From Tricholoma matsutake (lineage: Eukaryota > Basidiomycota > Agaricomycetes > Agaricales > Tricholomataceae), in NCBI GenBank assembly GCA_026075535.2, contig AP026542.1:10168001-10232000 (forward strand): DNA of 64,000 bases, in the 5' to 3' direction. The notes below the pieces were generated by a model, which ran no database searches, was not told the DNA's origin, and saw only the letters and a list, made by a program, of their open reading frames with translations. A program made the position numbers and the translations under genes. Below are positions 43,320 through 54,767 of the stretch, one piece after another (position 1 is the stretch's first letter; every line of letters starts with the position of its first letter).

Positions 43320-44212
43320 CATGGCAGCATCCAAGAAATCCAAGCAAGGTGGCAAGTCAAAGTCAAAGTCGACCTCTAATAGGAAGAAAGCAGCAGAAGG
43401 TTAGTACTTACCCTATTTTGCATTGGGGTGTTATCAGTTATCGTTGCACTTGACCAGCAAAAGTGTTGGAGGCTCAGTTGAAGAAACTAAAGGGTGTGGT
43501 CACATTTATCTCCCTCATTCATTCCTGACACCATCATCAGCTGAGAATGATGCCTTGTGCAGGGTTGTGGCTGCTAAAGAAAATACCATGATGATGATAC
43601 CACAGCCACCAAGTGGAAGCGGTGTTGCTGGCAATGGATACAACTTACAAATTGTGACTTGAGGATGATACTAACTTGTACACTACCCTTTGCATAAGTC
43701 AATCTCTTGTGCAGATAGCCTTTCTGAGGATTAGTAGTGTTGCATCTGGGACTTAACTGCCAAGGCTGGACTTGACTTCTCCGTTACATGGCACCACCAA
43801 CCAAAGCAGGTTGTTGCCAAAATCATTGCAATGGTATGTTCTTATCTGCTTATCTTTCTCATTCTTAGATGGATCTCCTAGGCTCAAGAGCACCATCAAT
43901 ACTTCAAGTGATTCCCACACAGCTGGGCAATTTTGAAGAATTATCAAGTCCAGCCTCAAGAACAAGTGTGCCTATGCCCATAAATGTGGATATTTTGTGG
44001 AAATGACAAACATGGATGATGTAGCAAGTGGCAAGGATGAGGAAGAGGACATGGAGGACATGAAGGATGAGGAGGATGAGGAGGATGGGGAGGATGTGGT
44101 GGGCATGGAGGATGATGAGGATGAAGCAAATGAGGAAGGTGAAGAGGATGAAGATGACAATGACAAGGGACTCAAAGGGGATGGGGGTAGCTCAGATACA
44201 GGTGATGCTTGA
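43320..44212 (+). pseudogene. Unknown gene with basic start and acidic tail
   Basis: A first exon (MAASKKSKQGGKSKSKSTSN plus RKKAAEG, 43321-43400) is Lys/Ser-rich and ends at a possible GTTAGT donor. Downstream pieces read SVGGSVEETKGCGHIYLPHS, FLTPSSAENDALCR and QPPSGSGVAGNGYNLQ, then near 43880 QEHHQYFKQW-like and SSLKNKCAYAHKCGYFVEM. It ends in a highly acidic tail (44020-44212: MEDMKDEEDEEDGEDVVGME) and a stop. Several frames must be joined, and I cannot show that all the joins are introns. I recall similar multicopy genes in mushroom TE-rich regions but cannot name a family or function. Charge distribution hints at a nuclear or nucleic-acid-bound protein, no more. Confidence 0.4.
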
Positions 44213-45388
44213 AATGTTATGATAGCATGTTGCTGTGTATGTACAAATGGCCAGAATTTTGGCTGATAATGAATGGTTTCTAGTAGGAGAGAGCTCCTCC
44301 ATCAATTGACATTTGAAAAGTTCCATCCCAGTATTCAGCCTGCATGTACTCTTGTCTATAACAGTTGAAAATTCACTGCTAACAGTATGAAACTTGATGA
44401 CAAAACTACTACATAAAGCAGATGAATTCTTCCCCTACAAAGAACCATGGAAAGTTGATGAAATTCAACCAGGGTAAAGGCTGTTATTTTTGCCCATATA
44501 AACATGAAAAAATCCCATGGGATGGATTTGGTGCAGTATGAATTAGGACAAATTTTGTGAGGAATTCATCCCTTCAACACACCCTTAGATGGAGGGAAAA
44601 AACTCCTTCTTTCATTCCCCTTGAACACCTGGAAAGTTGATGAAATTCAACCCACATAGAGGAGTGTTATTTCTGCTCATATAAAGATGAAAATCATCCC
44701 ATGGGATGAATTTGGTGTGGGATGAACTGTGGACAAACTTCAGGAGGAATTCATGTTAAAAGCTTAACAAGTTTTACTAGTGTTAAACACTTGTCAACAA
44801 CTCCCATCTACTGTCCACAACACACTTATAACACAGGTTTAATAATAGTAATGTGTTTTGTACTTTATTCCAAATCAATCTCGTGTCTAGTTTCCAAGAC
44901 ATAGTAGGATTCCACTTTTGTTTGTTCCTGTTGTGCCAGGAAACCATGAGGCGTGAAACTAGGTGTCCACTATATCGTATCTGCATTACCCCCTACATCT
45001 GGGTCCAAAAATCTAAGCGATAGCTATAATACGAAGTGAGTTATGAAGTAAACAAAGTTGGGTCTTAATATCTACAATGTAATGAGTATTGTAATAAGTC
45101 TTTTGGACTATGTACCAAGTGTTTCATCACTGTATTCAACAATTCATCCCACTGATTCATCCCTTACATGTAGAAAAAAAACCTTCTTTTTCACTCCTCT
45201 TAGTGGTAGATTTTCATTCCCACTCCTGATGAAAATTATTCCATTCTGGGGTATGGAAACTCTACCATAAATATATTATTTTACACCTTTTAAAGGTGTG
45301 AAATATGGGATGGTTTTCCTGCTGTGCAGGACTCATAGTGTCCACCACTGCACCGTGTTGCATTCAAGTCACTGACTTTGGTTGTAGA
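44213..45388. repeat. Non-coding with a ~180-bp direct duplication
   Basis: GGAAAGTTGATGAAATTCAA and CCCATGGGATGRATTTGGTG occur in the same order at 44449-44560 and 44631-44730, marking a degenerate tandem duplication. The text GATTCATCCC recurs up to 45165. ACACCTTTTAAAGGTGTG at 45283-45300 is a perfect short palindrome. No gene is supportable. Confidence 0.45.
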
Positions 45389-45392
45389 GCTC

Positions 45393-45730
45393 TTTACACT
45401 CCCCCACATATTCCTGGAGGATTCCTGGTCTTCCTGGTAATCCCTGCCATAGCCATTGTCCACCAAATGGTTCAGTCCTGACTGTTTTTCCTCCAGTAGG
45501 ATTCCTGGTTAAGTCCTGGTATAATCCTGGTAAATTGGGCTCTTCCTGGTATATTCCCAGCAATTCCCAGGACCAGGAATCTGGGAGGAGAAGGGAGGAC
45601 CCACCCATACTATTTATTTATAAAATAAAAAAATGTTACCAAAGCAAATTGAACCAAGACCTTGATATCAGATACTAAAGCAACAACATAACCACTGCAC
45701 CAAGTGGTCTTGTGAGGTATAGGTACAAGG
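45393..45730 (-). repeat. tRNA-derived SINE
   Basis: On the minus strand the head has a tRNA-type A box TTGGTGCAGTGGTTATG (about 45708-45692) and, 40-50 bp on, a B box TGGTTCAATTT (about 45656-45646), as in RNA polymerase III promoters. An AT-rich link, a body with ACCAGGAATC repeats and the end TATGTGGGGGAGTGTAAAG (45393-45412) follow. The same end and box layout occurs at 60113-60452. Confidence 0.6.
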
Positions 45731-45744
45731 TACTCTAGGTACTG

Positions 45745-46253
45745 TTGGCATGGCTGTGTATGACAAAGCACATAGCCATATCATCAAATCTGCCAGCTCA
45801 TCACACACCACCACCACCACCACCACCACTGTTGATGCTGCCTCCTCCCTCCTCTCCTCTCTGCTCTCCCACTACCACCACTGTGTGGACACCTGCCACC
45901 ACTGTTCCCATGCCCTATCCACCATCACCACAACCCCAATGAGCCGACTGAATGGAATGCGGCCCAAATGACACAATCTGTGTTGTTTGGGCCCTATGTA
46001 AGTTTTTTTCATTTGCTTTTCATTTTCATACACTAACTAATTTGTCTTTATTCTTTCAAGGCCTGAAACATACATTTCGACACAGCATGGCCCAAATGAC
46101 ACAATCATCATTTGGGCCTGTGGTAAGTTTTTCTTCTTCTTTTTTATTCATTTCTTGTTCTTCTAATCTAACTGATTTGTTTCTTGTCTTTCTAGGTTCT
46201 GATCTATTGGGCAATGAAGGACTGAGGGTCCCTGGCAACCCACCCTCCCCCCC
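45745..46253 (+). repeat. Two palindrome-exon-intron cassettes
   Basis: A first exon-like segment (MAVYDKAHSHIIKSASSSHT, then Thr/Ser/His-rich) ends in the palindrome GGCCCAAATGACAC...GTTTGGGCC (45961-45993) and a GTAAGT donor at 45998. The intron has ACTAACTAATTT and ends TTTCAAG. A 45-60-bp exon follows, again ending in the palindrome (46089-46118) and GTAAGT (46123), with an intron ending TTTCTAG at about 46194. The first exon also occurs, inverted, at 61945-61710. Confidence 0.6.
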
Positions 46254-47470
46254 TTGCATGCCACATCACCTACCCATCAGGATGAAGGCTATGTGTTGGC
46301 ACCAACAGTATGGCAGGCTATTGGAGAGGCCACTGTGAATGCAGGGGAAACCATTTCTGTGGTGTTTGGCTCTAGGGTTCCAAATATAGCATCAGAGAAG
46401 GCACAGATGACTGCTGAAACTCATTCAATCTGGACATTTTACATTGCCCATACTCTTCTCAAAGGCCAATTTGTGCGTCCACAATACTACAAACACTTCA
46501 TGGAATTAGTTTGACTACTAGCACTCTGCCTTGCATTTGAAATCACCCAATATCAAGTTAATAACCTTGAGAGAGGTTTCCAAAGTTGGGTACAGATGTA
46601 TGAGCAGTATGTGCTTCTTGTTGCCAGTAGGATGTTCTCTGATAGGTTAACAGTCTATATTACCAATATGATCCACTGCACATAGCTTGTTGTCCCATCA
46701 CCATCCACACACTGCTGCACATTGCGCTGACTGGGTCCAGTCTGGGCTTATTGGGCATTTCCAATGGAGCACCATTGTGGTGACATCCTCCATAATGTCA
46801 GGAGCCAACAGTTTCCCTATGTGAGCATCAACAAGTATGTTACCTCCTGTGCACAGTTGATGCACATAACTCTCCTCTGTGGCTTGCACACCAAACTTAG
46901 TCTCTTGCCTCCTGTCTGTCATAATACAGATGTAAAGTTGCCTTCATGTAAGTCTTCAGTTATTGTTGATGAACTTGCTCACTTATTGTAGTGAGCTAGA
47001 TCCATTATATGTTCTTACTCCACCCAAGGGACCTGTGGAACCCCTCTCTGCTCCTCTGAGGATGAAGCTCATTGTCACCCTAGCCACTTGCTTTAACAAG
47101 TCTGTGTCAATCATTTGGGAGCTTATACCCCAGAATACTCGATTTATCCAATATGGCCATGCACACCAGCTGGAGGGTAGTGATATTATGCATGCTCATG
47201 ACTTTGTTCCACTCAGATCTGACAGTTGAGATATGTCATTTGTCCAGGTAAGCCCCCACTGGACTATTTCATGCATATTAACTTACTTTGTACTCCAGTA
47301 TCAACTTGCTGTTGACATGTTTGCTCATCTACGATGTAGAGCACCAGAGTTTGAGCTGCAAGATTTCTTCAGGCAAATCCTCTGCTTCATTATTGTTGAT
47401 ATCCCTCACTCCCCTAAACATAAGATTAAGGTTGATTCTTTCATCTATGCGCTCATCAATCAGGTTCAAG
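46254..47470 (+). pseudogene. C-terminal part of a Tnp2-type transposon protein
   Basis: Pieces in order: TVWQAIGEATVNAGETISVV, THSIWTFYIAHTLLKGQFVR, YYKHFMELV, then after stops FEITQYQVNNLERGFQSWVQ, YWAFPMEHHCGDILHNVRSQ, FPYVSINKYVTSCAQLMHIT, LSAPLRMKLIVTLATCFNKS, PQNTRFIQYGHAHQLEGSDI and YQLAVDMFAHLRCRAPEFEL. I recall this as the C-terminal half of mushroom Tnp2/CACTA proteins, downstream of the core seen at 36.2-37.3 kb. At least five stops or frame changes are present. The homology ends at about 47465 (DSFIYALINQVQ) exactly where Helitron Rep sequence starts, so the two are fused by a rearrangement. Confidence 0.65.
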
Positions 47471-47900
47471 ATGTTTATAAAACATGTATTGGGAGTGGAA
47501 ACTGAACATGATGGACTTTATGGAAAAACCTCTGGTTACTATGGCACTGTTGAGCAACAAGGATGACTAACTTTGCATTTGCATATGTTATTATGGATTC
47601 AAGGAACTTTATCACCAGAGGAGATCCAACAAAGAATATTACAACCAGACTCACAATTTTTTAATTGAGTATTTGGAGAGTGTGCAGTCTGGAGATTTTA
47701 TGACTTGCTCAGAAGAGGATGTAGCAGACTCTTTGGAAAAAATAAGAGCACAGTCTAGCTACTGGGGCCCTACTGAAACACTTCCAATTTCACCACCATT
47801 TATGAGCTCAACCCAGAAACTCAACCAAAACCAACTAAACTGGTCTTAGGAGATATAACACAAGTCAGAGGAAGGTTGTGAGGTGGCTCCAAATATCACT
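47466..47900 (+). pseudogene. Helitron Rep (HUH) fragment
   Basis: The sequence reads MFIKHVLGVETEHDGLYGKT, SGYYGTVEQQG, a stop replacing Arg, then LTLHLHMLLWIQGTLSPEEI and QQRILQPDSQFFN. The HLH in LTLHLHML fits the HUH metal-binding motif of the Rep nuclease that nicks DNA at the Helitron end. Upstream Rep is missing. After DITQVRG (about 47880) homology is lost for ~900 bp. The downstream catalytic Tyr motif is not visible. Confidence 0.7.
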
Positions 47901-48800
47901 GTGCTAACCAAAGGCCAGTAGATGCACTATGAAGGTCTACAAAGCGATGAGAAGTCCTGCAAAGCATACAAAGTAGTACAAAACACTATTAAGCATTTCG
48001 AAATGATACAAAAGAATTTAGCTGGTGCAAAAGAATTTGAAAACCCTCGAAATGGTTTGAGGAGTTTGGGAGATGGTGATGATAGGTGAAGATGATGTAG
48101 AAGACAACAACAAAGTAGATGGATGATCAATGATAGTTTTGAGAGTTAAGGTAGAAAAATGATGAAGTTTGCAGAATACTGGAGAGTTTCAGACTAAGAC
48201 TGAGCTAAGACTCAAGAGTAGAACCCTTAAGTCAGATGATAAGTGATATGGGAAGACGATTTGTTGCTTGGGTGACAGTAAATACACCAAACTATATATG
48301 TTTTAGAGAGATAGTACTAAAAAGTTAAAAGGCCATGAGGCCAACATGTGGTAGACATAAGGCAGTGAAAAAAGGTGTCAAAATCACAAAGTAAATGAGA
48401 AAATGATAAGAAGGAAACATGCAATATACATGATATATCAAATCTCCTTGTCTTGTTGTTCCAATAAATCATGAAGACATCAAAAAGCACCTTGATGTGC
48501 ACTAAGGTGCTAGCTGTTGTGTCTCCTCATGTTTCTCATGCCCAAAATGCAATATGTCAGTGTGTGGAATGTTGGGAACATGTGTTCAAGGTGCAGTATG
48601 ATATGAATATGGCAGCCAAAGGCTTTCAAAATGGTATGAAGTCTTTTGAAACATTTCAAAGTGTCATGTCATTGTTTCATGCATTTGTAAGTGTTCATAA
48701 GTATTTGCAAAATCATAGGACATTGTAAGAGATGTGTCCAAGTGTGATGTGTTGTTTTCAGAGCTCTGCCACAAGGTGGACCTATCAACAATGCAATAGC
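47901..48800. other. Unassigned insertion within Helitron Rep
   Basis: AT-rich, without a credible gene. Motifs such as GAAATGGTTTGAGGAG and GAAGTCTTTTGAAACATTTC recur imperfectly, and the segment separates two Rep parts. This suggests another non-autonomous insertion, but I could not define inverted ends or a target duplication. Confidence 0.35.
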
Positions 48801-48913
48801 AATGAACACCTGGTGGCAACAATTTAAACAAACAGTTGATAATCTTCTTCTCAGATCTAACACTCACCGTTGCAGTACAAACAGGAACAAGGATGGTTCA
48901 CAAAACAAATCAC
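48801..48913 (+). pseudogene. Helitron Rep linker, left of hAT-like insertion
   Basis: The frame NTWWQQFKQTVDNLLLRSNT, then HRCSTNRNKDGSQNK, matches the Helitron Rep-associated Cys-containing region in mushroom copies. It runs into the 8-bp duplication CAAATCAC and resumes after the insertion as SCSFTGYLDNMWGKCKAHFP at 50377. A short piece, recognisable mainly because the two halves fit. Confidence 0.65.
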
Positions 48914-50368
48914 TAGTGTTTAAAGGTCTGGTTTATCAAACCAGAAAAAACCCAAGTTGAACTGGACTAAACTGCAGTCCAGTCTTTTTTGCGGTTGTGG
49001 TTGCCTTAGTTTGTGTACATGGTTGGTTGCAGTTTCACAAATTGTACATTTATTTTGAACCAACAAAGGTCAGTTCAAACTGGTTGTAACCAGTCTACAA
49101 TATACTTATATACTGACTATATATACTACTTAAGAAACTTGAAAAGTGGGGGATATGCCCAAGAAATAAATAACAAAAGTGAGGGTTTATATATGTTGGG
49201 GCTGTGCACAGACCACTTGGTCATGTTTGCGCACCCAAACAAAAAAAGTGGTGCCACTTGTTCACCATTCCCATGGCTGCCAAACCATCAACACAACCCA
49301 GGCCACATATATCAACATCAAGCACCACCCTTGACACTGCTGCCACCGCTCTGCCTCCTTCCACCACCACCACTTCATCAATGCATGCCGCTACTCCCGC
49401 ATCCTCCATGTTGGACAATGCTGCCAACCACCACAAACAAACCACATCAGGCCCAAATGACATCCGTCATTGTTTGGGCCCCAAGTAATGTTTTTTAGTG
49501 TTTTTTTTGCAAACTAACTAATCTTTCCTTCTCGTTTTTTAGGTTCTAACTTTGTTGATGGTGAGTCACCATCACAAACAAATGAACACTAATTGCCCAA
49601 ATGATGCTAGTCATTGTTTGGGCTCCCAGTATGTTAATTTTCATTGATCTATTTTTTTTTACTATCTATTTTTTTTTCAGGTTTGATAACAACAAGACCA
49701 CCCTACCCCTACATCGCCCCTTCAAGCCACCACCCACCCTTCATTGCTGTGGTGAGCCTCTGCTTGCAGGGTGGCAATGGGCTTTGTTTCTAGCTACAGA
49801 AAATGCCACGTCAGCACCCACCCACCCACCTGCAAGCTACTGCTTGCAGGGGGAATTGAGGTGCTGATGATGAGGGACAAGGATGACACATAGTGAGGAC
49901 AACACATGGGGATGGATGACACAACAAACAGTGGGGACGACACACAGTAGGGATGACAAACTGCAGGGATAATAAATGGTGAGGGCAGCCAACAAACAGG
50001 AGGGACAACAAACGCTGGGGTCAACAAATGTGGGGGTCAATGAACATGGGGGTCAACAACTGCTGGGGGCAACTTTTGGGGCAATGAACACAATGTGAGG
50101 TGGGCCGTTTTCTTCACTTTTTCATTTGTTTTATTTTTTTCTTCTCTTGACAACCTCACTGCTGCGATCATCTGCTTGCAGGTGCCACATAAATAGTTTT
50201 ATTTTATATATACAGTAAAAATTAGTTAGAGACAAAAATGAGTGGTAAAACTGGCCCCAACCAGTTTTTTAAGGCAACCAAACTTTGTGTCTCAGTTTGG
50301 ACCAGTTGTGGTCCTGGTTGGCCCTCTGGGGGTCAAAAAACTGGACCTAACTGGACCATAAAGCACTA
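48914..50368. mobile_element. 1455-bp hAT-like element carrying hairpin cassettes
   Basis: Termini TAGTGTTTAAAGGTCTGG and, inverted, TAGTGCTTTATGGTCC are flanked by CAAATCAC (48906-48913) and CAAATCAT (50369-50376), an 8-bp duplication with one transition. Subterminal TGGTCC/CCAGTTTGG motifs match the element at 41638. Inside lie two palindrome-plus-intron cassettes (49450 and 49595), palindromes CCTGCAAGC-TA-CTGCTTGCAGG (49829-49850), and a GGGGACGACACACAGT-like minisatellite at 49880-50090. No transposase is present. Confidence 0.85.
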
Positions 50369-51640
50369 CAAATCATGTTCATTTACTGGATATCTGGATA
50401 ATATGTGGGGAAAATGCAAAGCACATTTCCCCAGGCTAATCATAAGAAAGACTTTTATTGATGATGAAATGGGTCACATTCATATGAAAAAAGGAGTGAA
50501 GTGGATTAATACACTTACATATTTGGTAACATACTTTATTCATTGCAATACTGATGTGACTAGCTTGAAATCTGGAACTGCAATCAGAGGAGTGCTTTCA
50601 TATGTCACAAACTATATAACAAAGCCAGCTTTGCTTTGAAGACTCATGTAATATTCAACACTGTTTGTTCTGTGTTTCAAAAGAATTTGGACATTGTGAC
50701 TGGCTCAGAAAGCAGACAGCAAGTTGCATGCAAACTGATGACAAAGATTGTAAACTAAGTGTCAAGTTGGAGCTTGGGGGCCCTATGATCAATATGTATT
50801 TACTAGATAATCCTGATCATTACTGTAGTCATAAATTTGGTAACTTGAATTGGAAATCCTTTGTGACAACATCCCAAAACTCAGGGATGGCTGATGAACC
50901 TACAAGTGATGAAATAAATCCACATAACAAGCCTCCTACAGTAACAGTATTAAAACAAGGAGAAAAAGTGATTGGATTGTCTCCAGTTACAGACTACATC
51001 TGGAGACCACACAAATTAGAATCACTGAGTTTGTATGACTGGGTAAGGAATTGTGTGCAAGAAGAAAGAAAGAAAATTGTTAAAGAAAAAAGGAATGAAC
51101 AAAATGGAGGTACACCAGAAGCTTCTGATGATGACACTTCTGATGAAGAGTTGGTTACTGTTAAGTCTGGAAACCTACTATCATTTGCATCTGGACATCC
51201 ATTAGCAGCAACTCATGGAATTCATTGGCTTTCTGATGGGAAAAAAAAAAGATTCCTAATTTTATAGGCCCTACACTTCCAAGACATGACCAAGGAGACA
51301 GAGATTATTACTGTTCTACCATGTTACCAATCTTTAAACCATGGTGAACAGAACATCATCTCAGAAGTGAAATGGAAACATGGGAGGAGGCAGGTGATAA
51401 ACATTCTTTTTCAAATCAACATACTCAAATTATGAAAAATTTGAATATTTGCTATGAGTGTCTGGACTCACTTCATGATTTTCATGTTCAAATGAAAAAA
51501 GGTGCAATATCAATGCCAAAGTGGGCAAATGATGAACATATATGGCAAGAGTTGGATCAGACAACAGCCAATTATGACATGGAAGTTGACAACACAGAGC
51601 CAGTGGGGGAAGGTATGCAGATGACTTAATCAACTGGAAA
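50369..51640 (+). pseudogene. Helitron Rep-helicase linker region
   Basis: Two frames. 50377-50639 has DNMWGKCKAHFPRLIIRKTF, MGHIHMKKGVKWINTLTYLV and TDVTSLKSGTAIRGVLSYVT with NYITKP, the conserved block between Rep and helicase in mushroom Helitrons. 50665-51267 follows with Cys/His-containing CDWLRKQTASCMQTDDKDCK, LELGGPMINMYLLDNPDHYC and SLYDWVRNC, then an acidic part (ASDDDTSDEE). 51372-51629 ends in WEEAGDKHSFSNQHTQIMKN. Stops and frame changes at 50640, 51268 and 51630 mark decay. Confidence 0.75.
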
Positions 51641-53492
51641 GAAAGAAAGTTCAGATAAAAACTTAATGTCTACAATGAAATGAATTTTGACAGAAGCTGG
51701 GTGGACAAAGGTGAGACCAGAACTATTACCAGAAAATTTGAACTTGAACCCTGAGGAAATAAATGTTTCCAAATCATCTGCACAATGGAGGACATCAGTG
51801 GTAGAACATCAAGCACAAGTATTGCAAGAACATAGCTGCCATCAGAAGTTTTCAACAAGTGAGACAAAAGGACATTCAAAATTTACACCAAATGAAGTTA
51901 AAATCATCAACAAAGAGCACTTGAGCAGTGCATTCCACAGTAGTCAATGGCAAACAGAAATTGCTCAAATTGCAAGAGACTTTGATTTGAAGAAAGAGCA
52001 AGAACATGCATACCATATAATTGCAAACCATTCATGTAGTGAGAATCCTGACCAACTAAAAATGAATATAGCAGGAATGGCTGGAACAGGAAAAACTCAG
52101 GTTTACTTGCACTTATGCATTTTTTTGCCCTAAAAAAAGAAACACATCATTTGGTGATTGTAGCTCCCACAGGAAGCACTGCAGCACTCCTGGGAGGATC
52201 AACATATCATTACATGTTTGGAATTGACAGTGACGGATGAAAGACAACAGGAGCTCAGCTTGCTCAAATTAAAACACATCTATAAGGAATAGACTATGTG
52301 TTTTTTGATGAAGTTTTGATGCTTTCTTGTCATGATATGTACAGGATCAGTGAGAGGCTGGCAATAATTAATAATAATCCTGAGAACCTTTTTGGAGGGC
52401 TCAGTATGATATTTGCAGGAGATTTTACACAACTACCTCCTCCAATTGGAAAATAGCTGCACTGTATAGCAGAACAGTGGGTATAAATGCAATCTCACTT
52501 TGGGATCAAGAATCAGCAATGGGAAAAGCACTGTGGCACCAAGTCACTACTGTGGTAATACTGCAGCAAAATATGAGACAGAATCATGAGTCAAAGCTGA
52601 CAGCACCTTTTGAACAGCTCTGACAAACATGCAGTACAAAGCACGCACTGCAGCTGATATTGCCTTTCTGAAAATGTGAATGTCTGCTAACATTGTAGGT
52701 AGACCATGTGTGACAGATCAAAAGTTTAGAAATGTGTCAATAATCACTGCAACAAAATGCTAAAAAGATGAAATAAATTGATTGGGTGTAACCAGATTCT
52801 CATTAGAAACAAACCAATCATTGTCATACTTTGTGTTTATTGACACAATCACTCAAGAGGAAAAAGATGACAATTTCAAAGGTAGTTTGAAGACTGCAAG
52901 AAGACATAAGGTAAAACATATAGCAATATCACAACACATTCAACCACAATTATGGGACCAATCAGCATGTGCAAATACAAAGCTAATTCCTGGAAGACTA
53001 GCTTTATGTATAGGAATGCCAGTGATGATACATACTAACTCTGCCACTGAGCTTTCAATGACAAAGGGTCAGGAAGGAATAGTTCATCCTTGGGATTATA
53101 GCACAAATGCAGAAGGAAAGATGATTTTGGAAACTTTATTTGTGCAACTGGTAAATCCTTCAACTGATGTTCAGATTGATGGATTACCTCCACATGTAGT
53201 ACCTCTGACAAGAACCTCTGTGACAACCTCTGTTTGCTTACCTGATGACACTCAGCTCAACATTTCATGTAACCAGGTAGAGGTTTTGCCAAACTTTACA
53301 ATGACAGACTATGCTTCACAAGGAAAAACCAGGAAAGAAAATGTAGTTGATTTGGGACACAGTAAAACACATCAGGCATATTATACTGCTTTGTCAAGAG
53401 GTTCAACTGCCACAAGGACTTTGATACTTTCTGGATTCCATTTCCACAAAATTCAAGGAGGAGCTTCTGGAGCGCTTAGACAAGAGTTTTGA
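51641..53492 (+). pseudogene. Helitron Pif1-type helicase
   Basis: Motifs in order: Walker A AGMAGTGKTQVYLH (about 52070-52110), VIVAPTGSTAALLGGSTYHY (motif Ia), Walker B VFFDEVLMLSCHDMYRISER, where the usual DEVSM is DEVLM, then GLSMIFAGDFTQLPPPIGK (motif III), QNMRQ (motif IV region) and, in the 236-residue frame 52782-53492, IPGRLALCIGMPVMIHTNSA, MTDYASQGKTRKENVVDLGH and QAYYTALSRGSTATRTLILS (motifs V/VI). This SF1B helicase unwinds DNA in Helitron transposition. Stops at 52238, 52284, 52456 and others and a frame change near 52130 inactivate it. Confidence 0.85.
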
Positions 53493-53725
53493 GAATTAGA
53501 GATGTTGGATACAATAACAACCCTGCAATTTTGGATGCAGACATGATCATGGCAGACTGTCACAGTACACTGATCTCTTTGTTAAGAAAGAAAAAAGGCA
53601 CAGAATTTATGCCTGAGAATATGCACGTGGCACTGCACTTGGGACTATGAGATCCTACTCCTGCAAAAAGGAAAAACATGATGACAGATACCACAAACAT
53701 AGAATCACCAAAGAAATCTTCTGAA

Positions 53726-54767
53726 TAGTGCTGTGCTTGGCCTGGCCTGAAGCCATGAGCTGGGCCAAGCTGAGCCCAAATAGGCCAAGCCAGGCCAGGC
53801 CATGAAGACAGCTTCATGATGGCTTTGGCCTGGCTTGGGGTTCTGAAAAGCCAAAGCCAAGCCACTAAGCCACAGCTTCTTGGTGGGCTTGAGCAAATTT
53901 TTTGGTGATGAGAAAATTATTTCAGTATGGGAATTTAATTCATCGTTGATTGACATACATTTCTTGATTGTTGCTGAACCATCCTCAATAGTGTTGCCAC
54001 TGGCTCAGCTGAGGCTTTTCAATAAATTGGCTATAGCATGCCAGATAAATTTTATAAATTCACCAGAATATTTGGGCATATAGACGGGTCAATAAGCCGA
54101 GGGGTCTTCTGCCAACATTAGTTGATCCGATCAATTGTTCCTAAATTATTTAATAAATAAACTTTGGCTTGATGGCTCAGCTTGAAATCAAAGCTGAGTA
54201 AATATGTCGGGAATGGGGCATCAAATCGACTAAGACTGGCAGAAGACCCCTCGGCTTATGGGTTTGTCCATATGCCCAAATATTTTGGTGAATTTATAAA
54301 ATTTATCTGGCATGCTGTTGAAAAACCTCGGCTGAGCCAGTGGCAACACTAAAGTCTTAGTCTGATTCCTTGAGTAATCCACCATGCACATTGGCTGCAT
54401 CGCTTATGCCCCTACCATATATTCAACTACCTACCCCTTCAACTTGATTTGATGGCAAACTTCAAATTGTTTCTTTGTACATTGGTGGCTCATAGTTACC
54501 CTGAGTGAACACAGTCTCAGTAAGGCTGTTTATTGGACAAGAAGACTTGTGTTGTTCTAATCAGCTTCCTGTATAAGTTTATAACCAATGGACCTGTGGG
54601 CAAAATTTGAACATTTTACATACAAAAGCCAAGGCCTGGGCCAGGCCAAGCCAGGGCCAAGCCATGGTTGACAGCTTTGGCCTGGCCTGAGGTTCAAGAA
54701 AGCCAAAGCCACCTCAAGCCATGCCAAAGCCACAGCTTTCAAGCCAAGCCAGCCCAGAACAGCACTG
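53726..54767. mobile_element. 1042-bp hAT-like element with GGCCTGGC-type termini
   Basis: Flanked by the perfect 8-bp duplication CTTCTGAA (53718-53725 and 54768-54775). Ends are TAGTGCTGTGCTTGGCC and, inverted, CAGTGCTGTTCTGGGCT, followed by ~150 bp of repeated GCCAAGCC/GGCCTGGC motifs on both sides. Removing it joins SPKKSSE to GASKKQK in the Helitron protein. The middle holds a foldback (53990-54350). No transposase frame. Confidence 0.9.
53990..54350. mobile_element. 361-bp foldback MITE nested in the hAT-like element
   Basis: Arms 53990-54114 and 54237-54350 are inverted copies starting AGTGTTGCCACTGGCTCAGC and reaching inward to GAGGGGTCTTCTGCCA, with one ~11-bp indel in the left arm. 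No clear target duplication. It sits inside the 1042-bp element, itself inside the Helitron, giving three nesting levels. Confidence 0.8.

Noticed and set aside
47500..47570. Reading YGKTSGYYGTVEQQG as part of the Tnp2 protein
   Set aside because: The following LTLHLHMLLWIQGTLSPEEI is Helitron Rep. The Tnp2 homology ends just before it.
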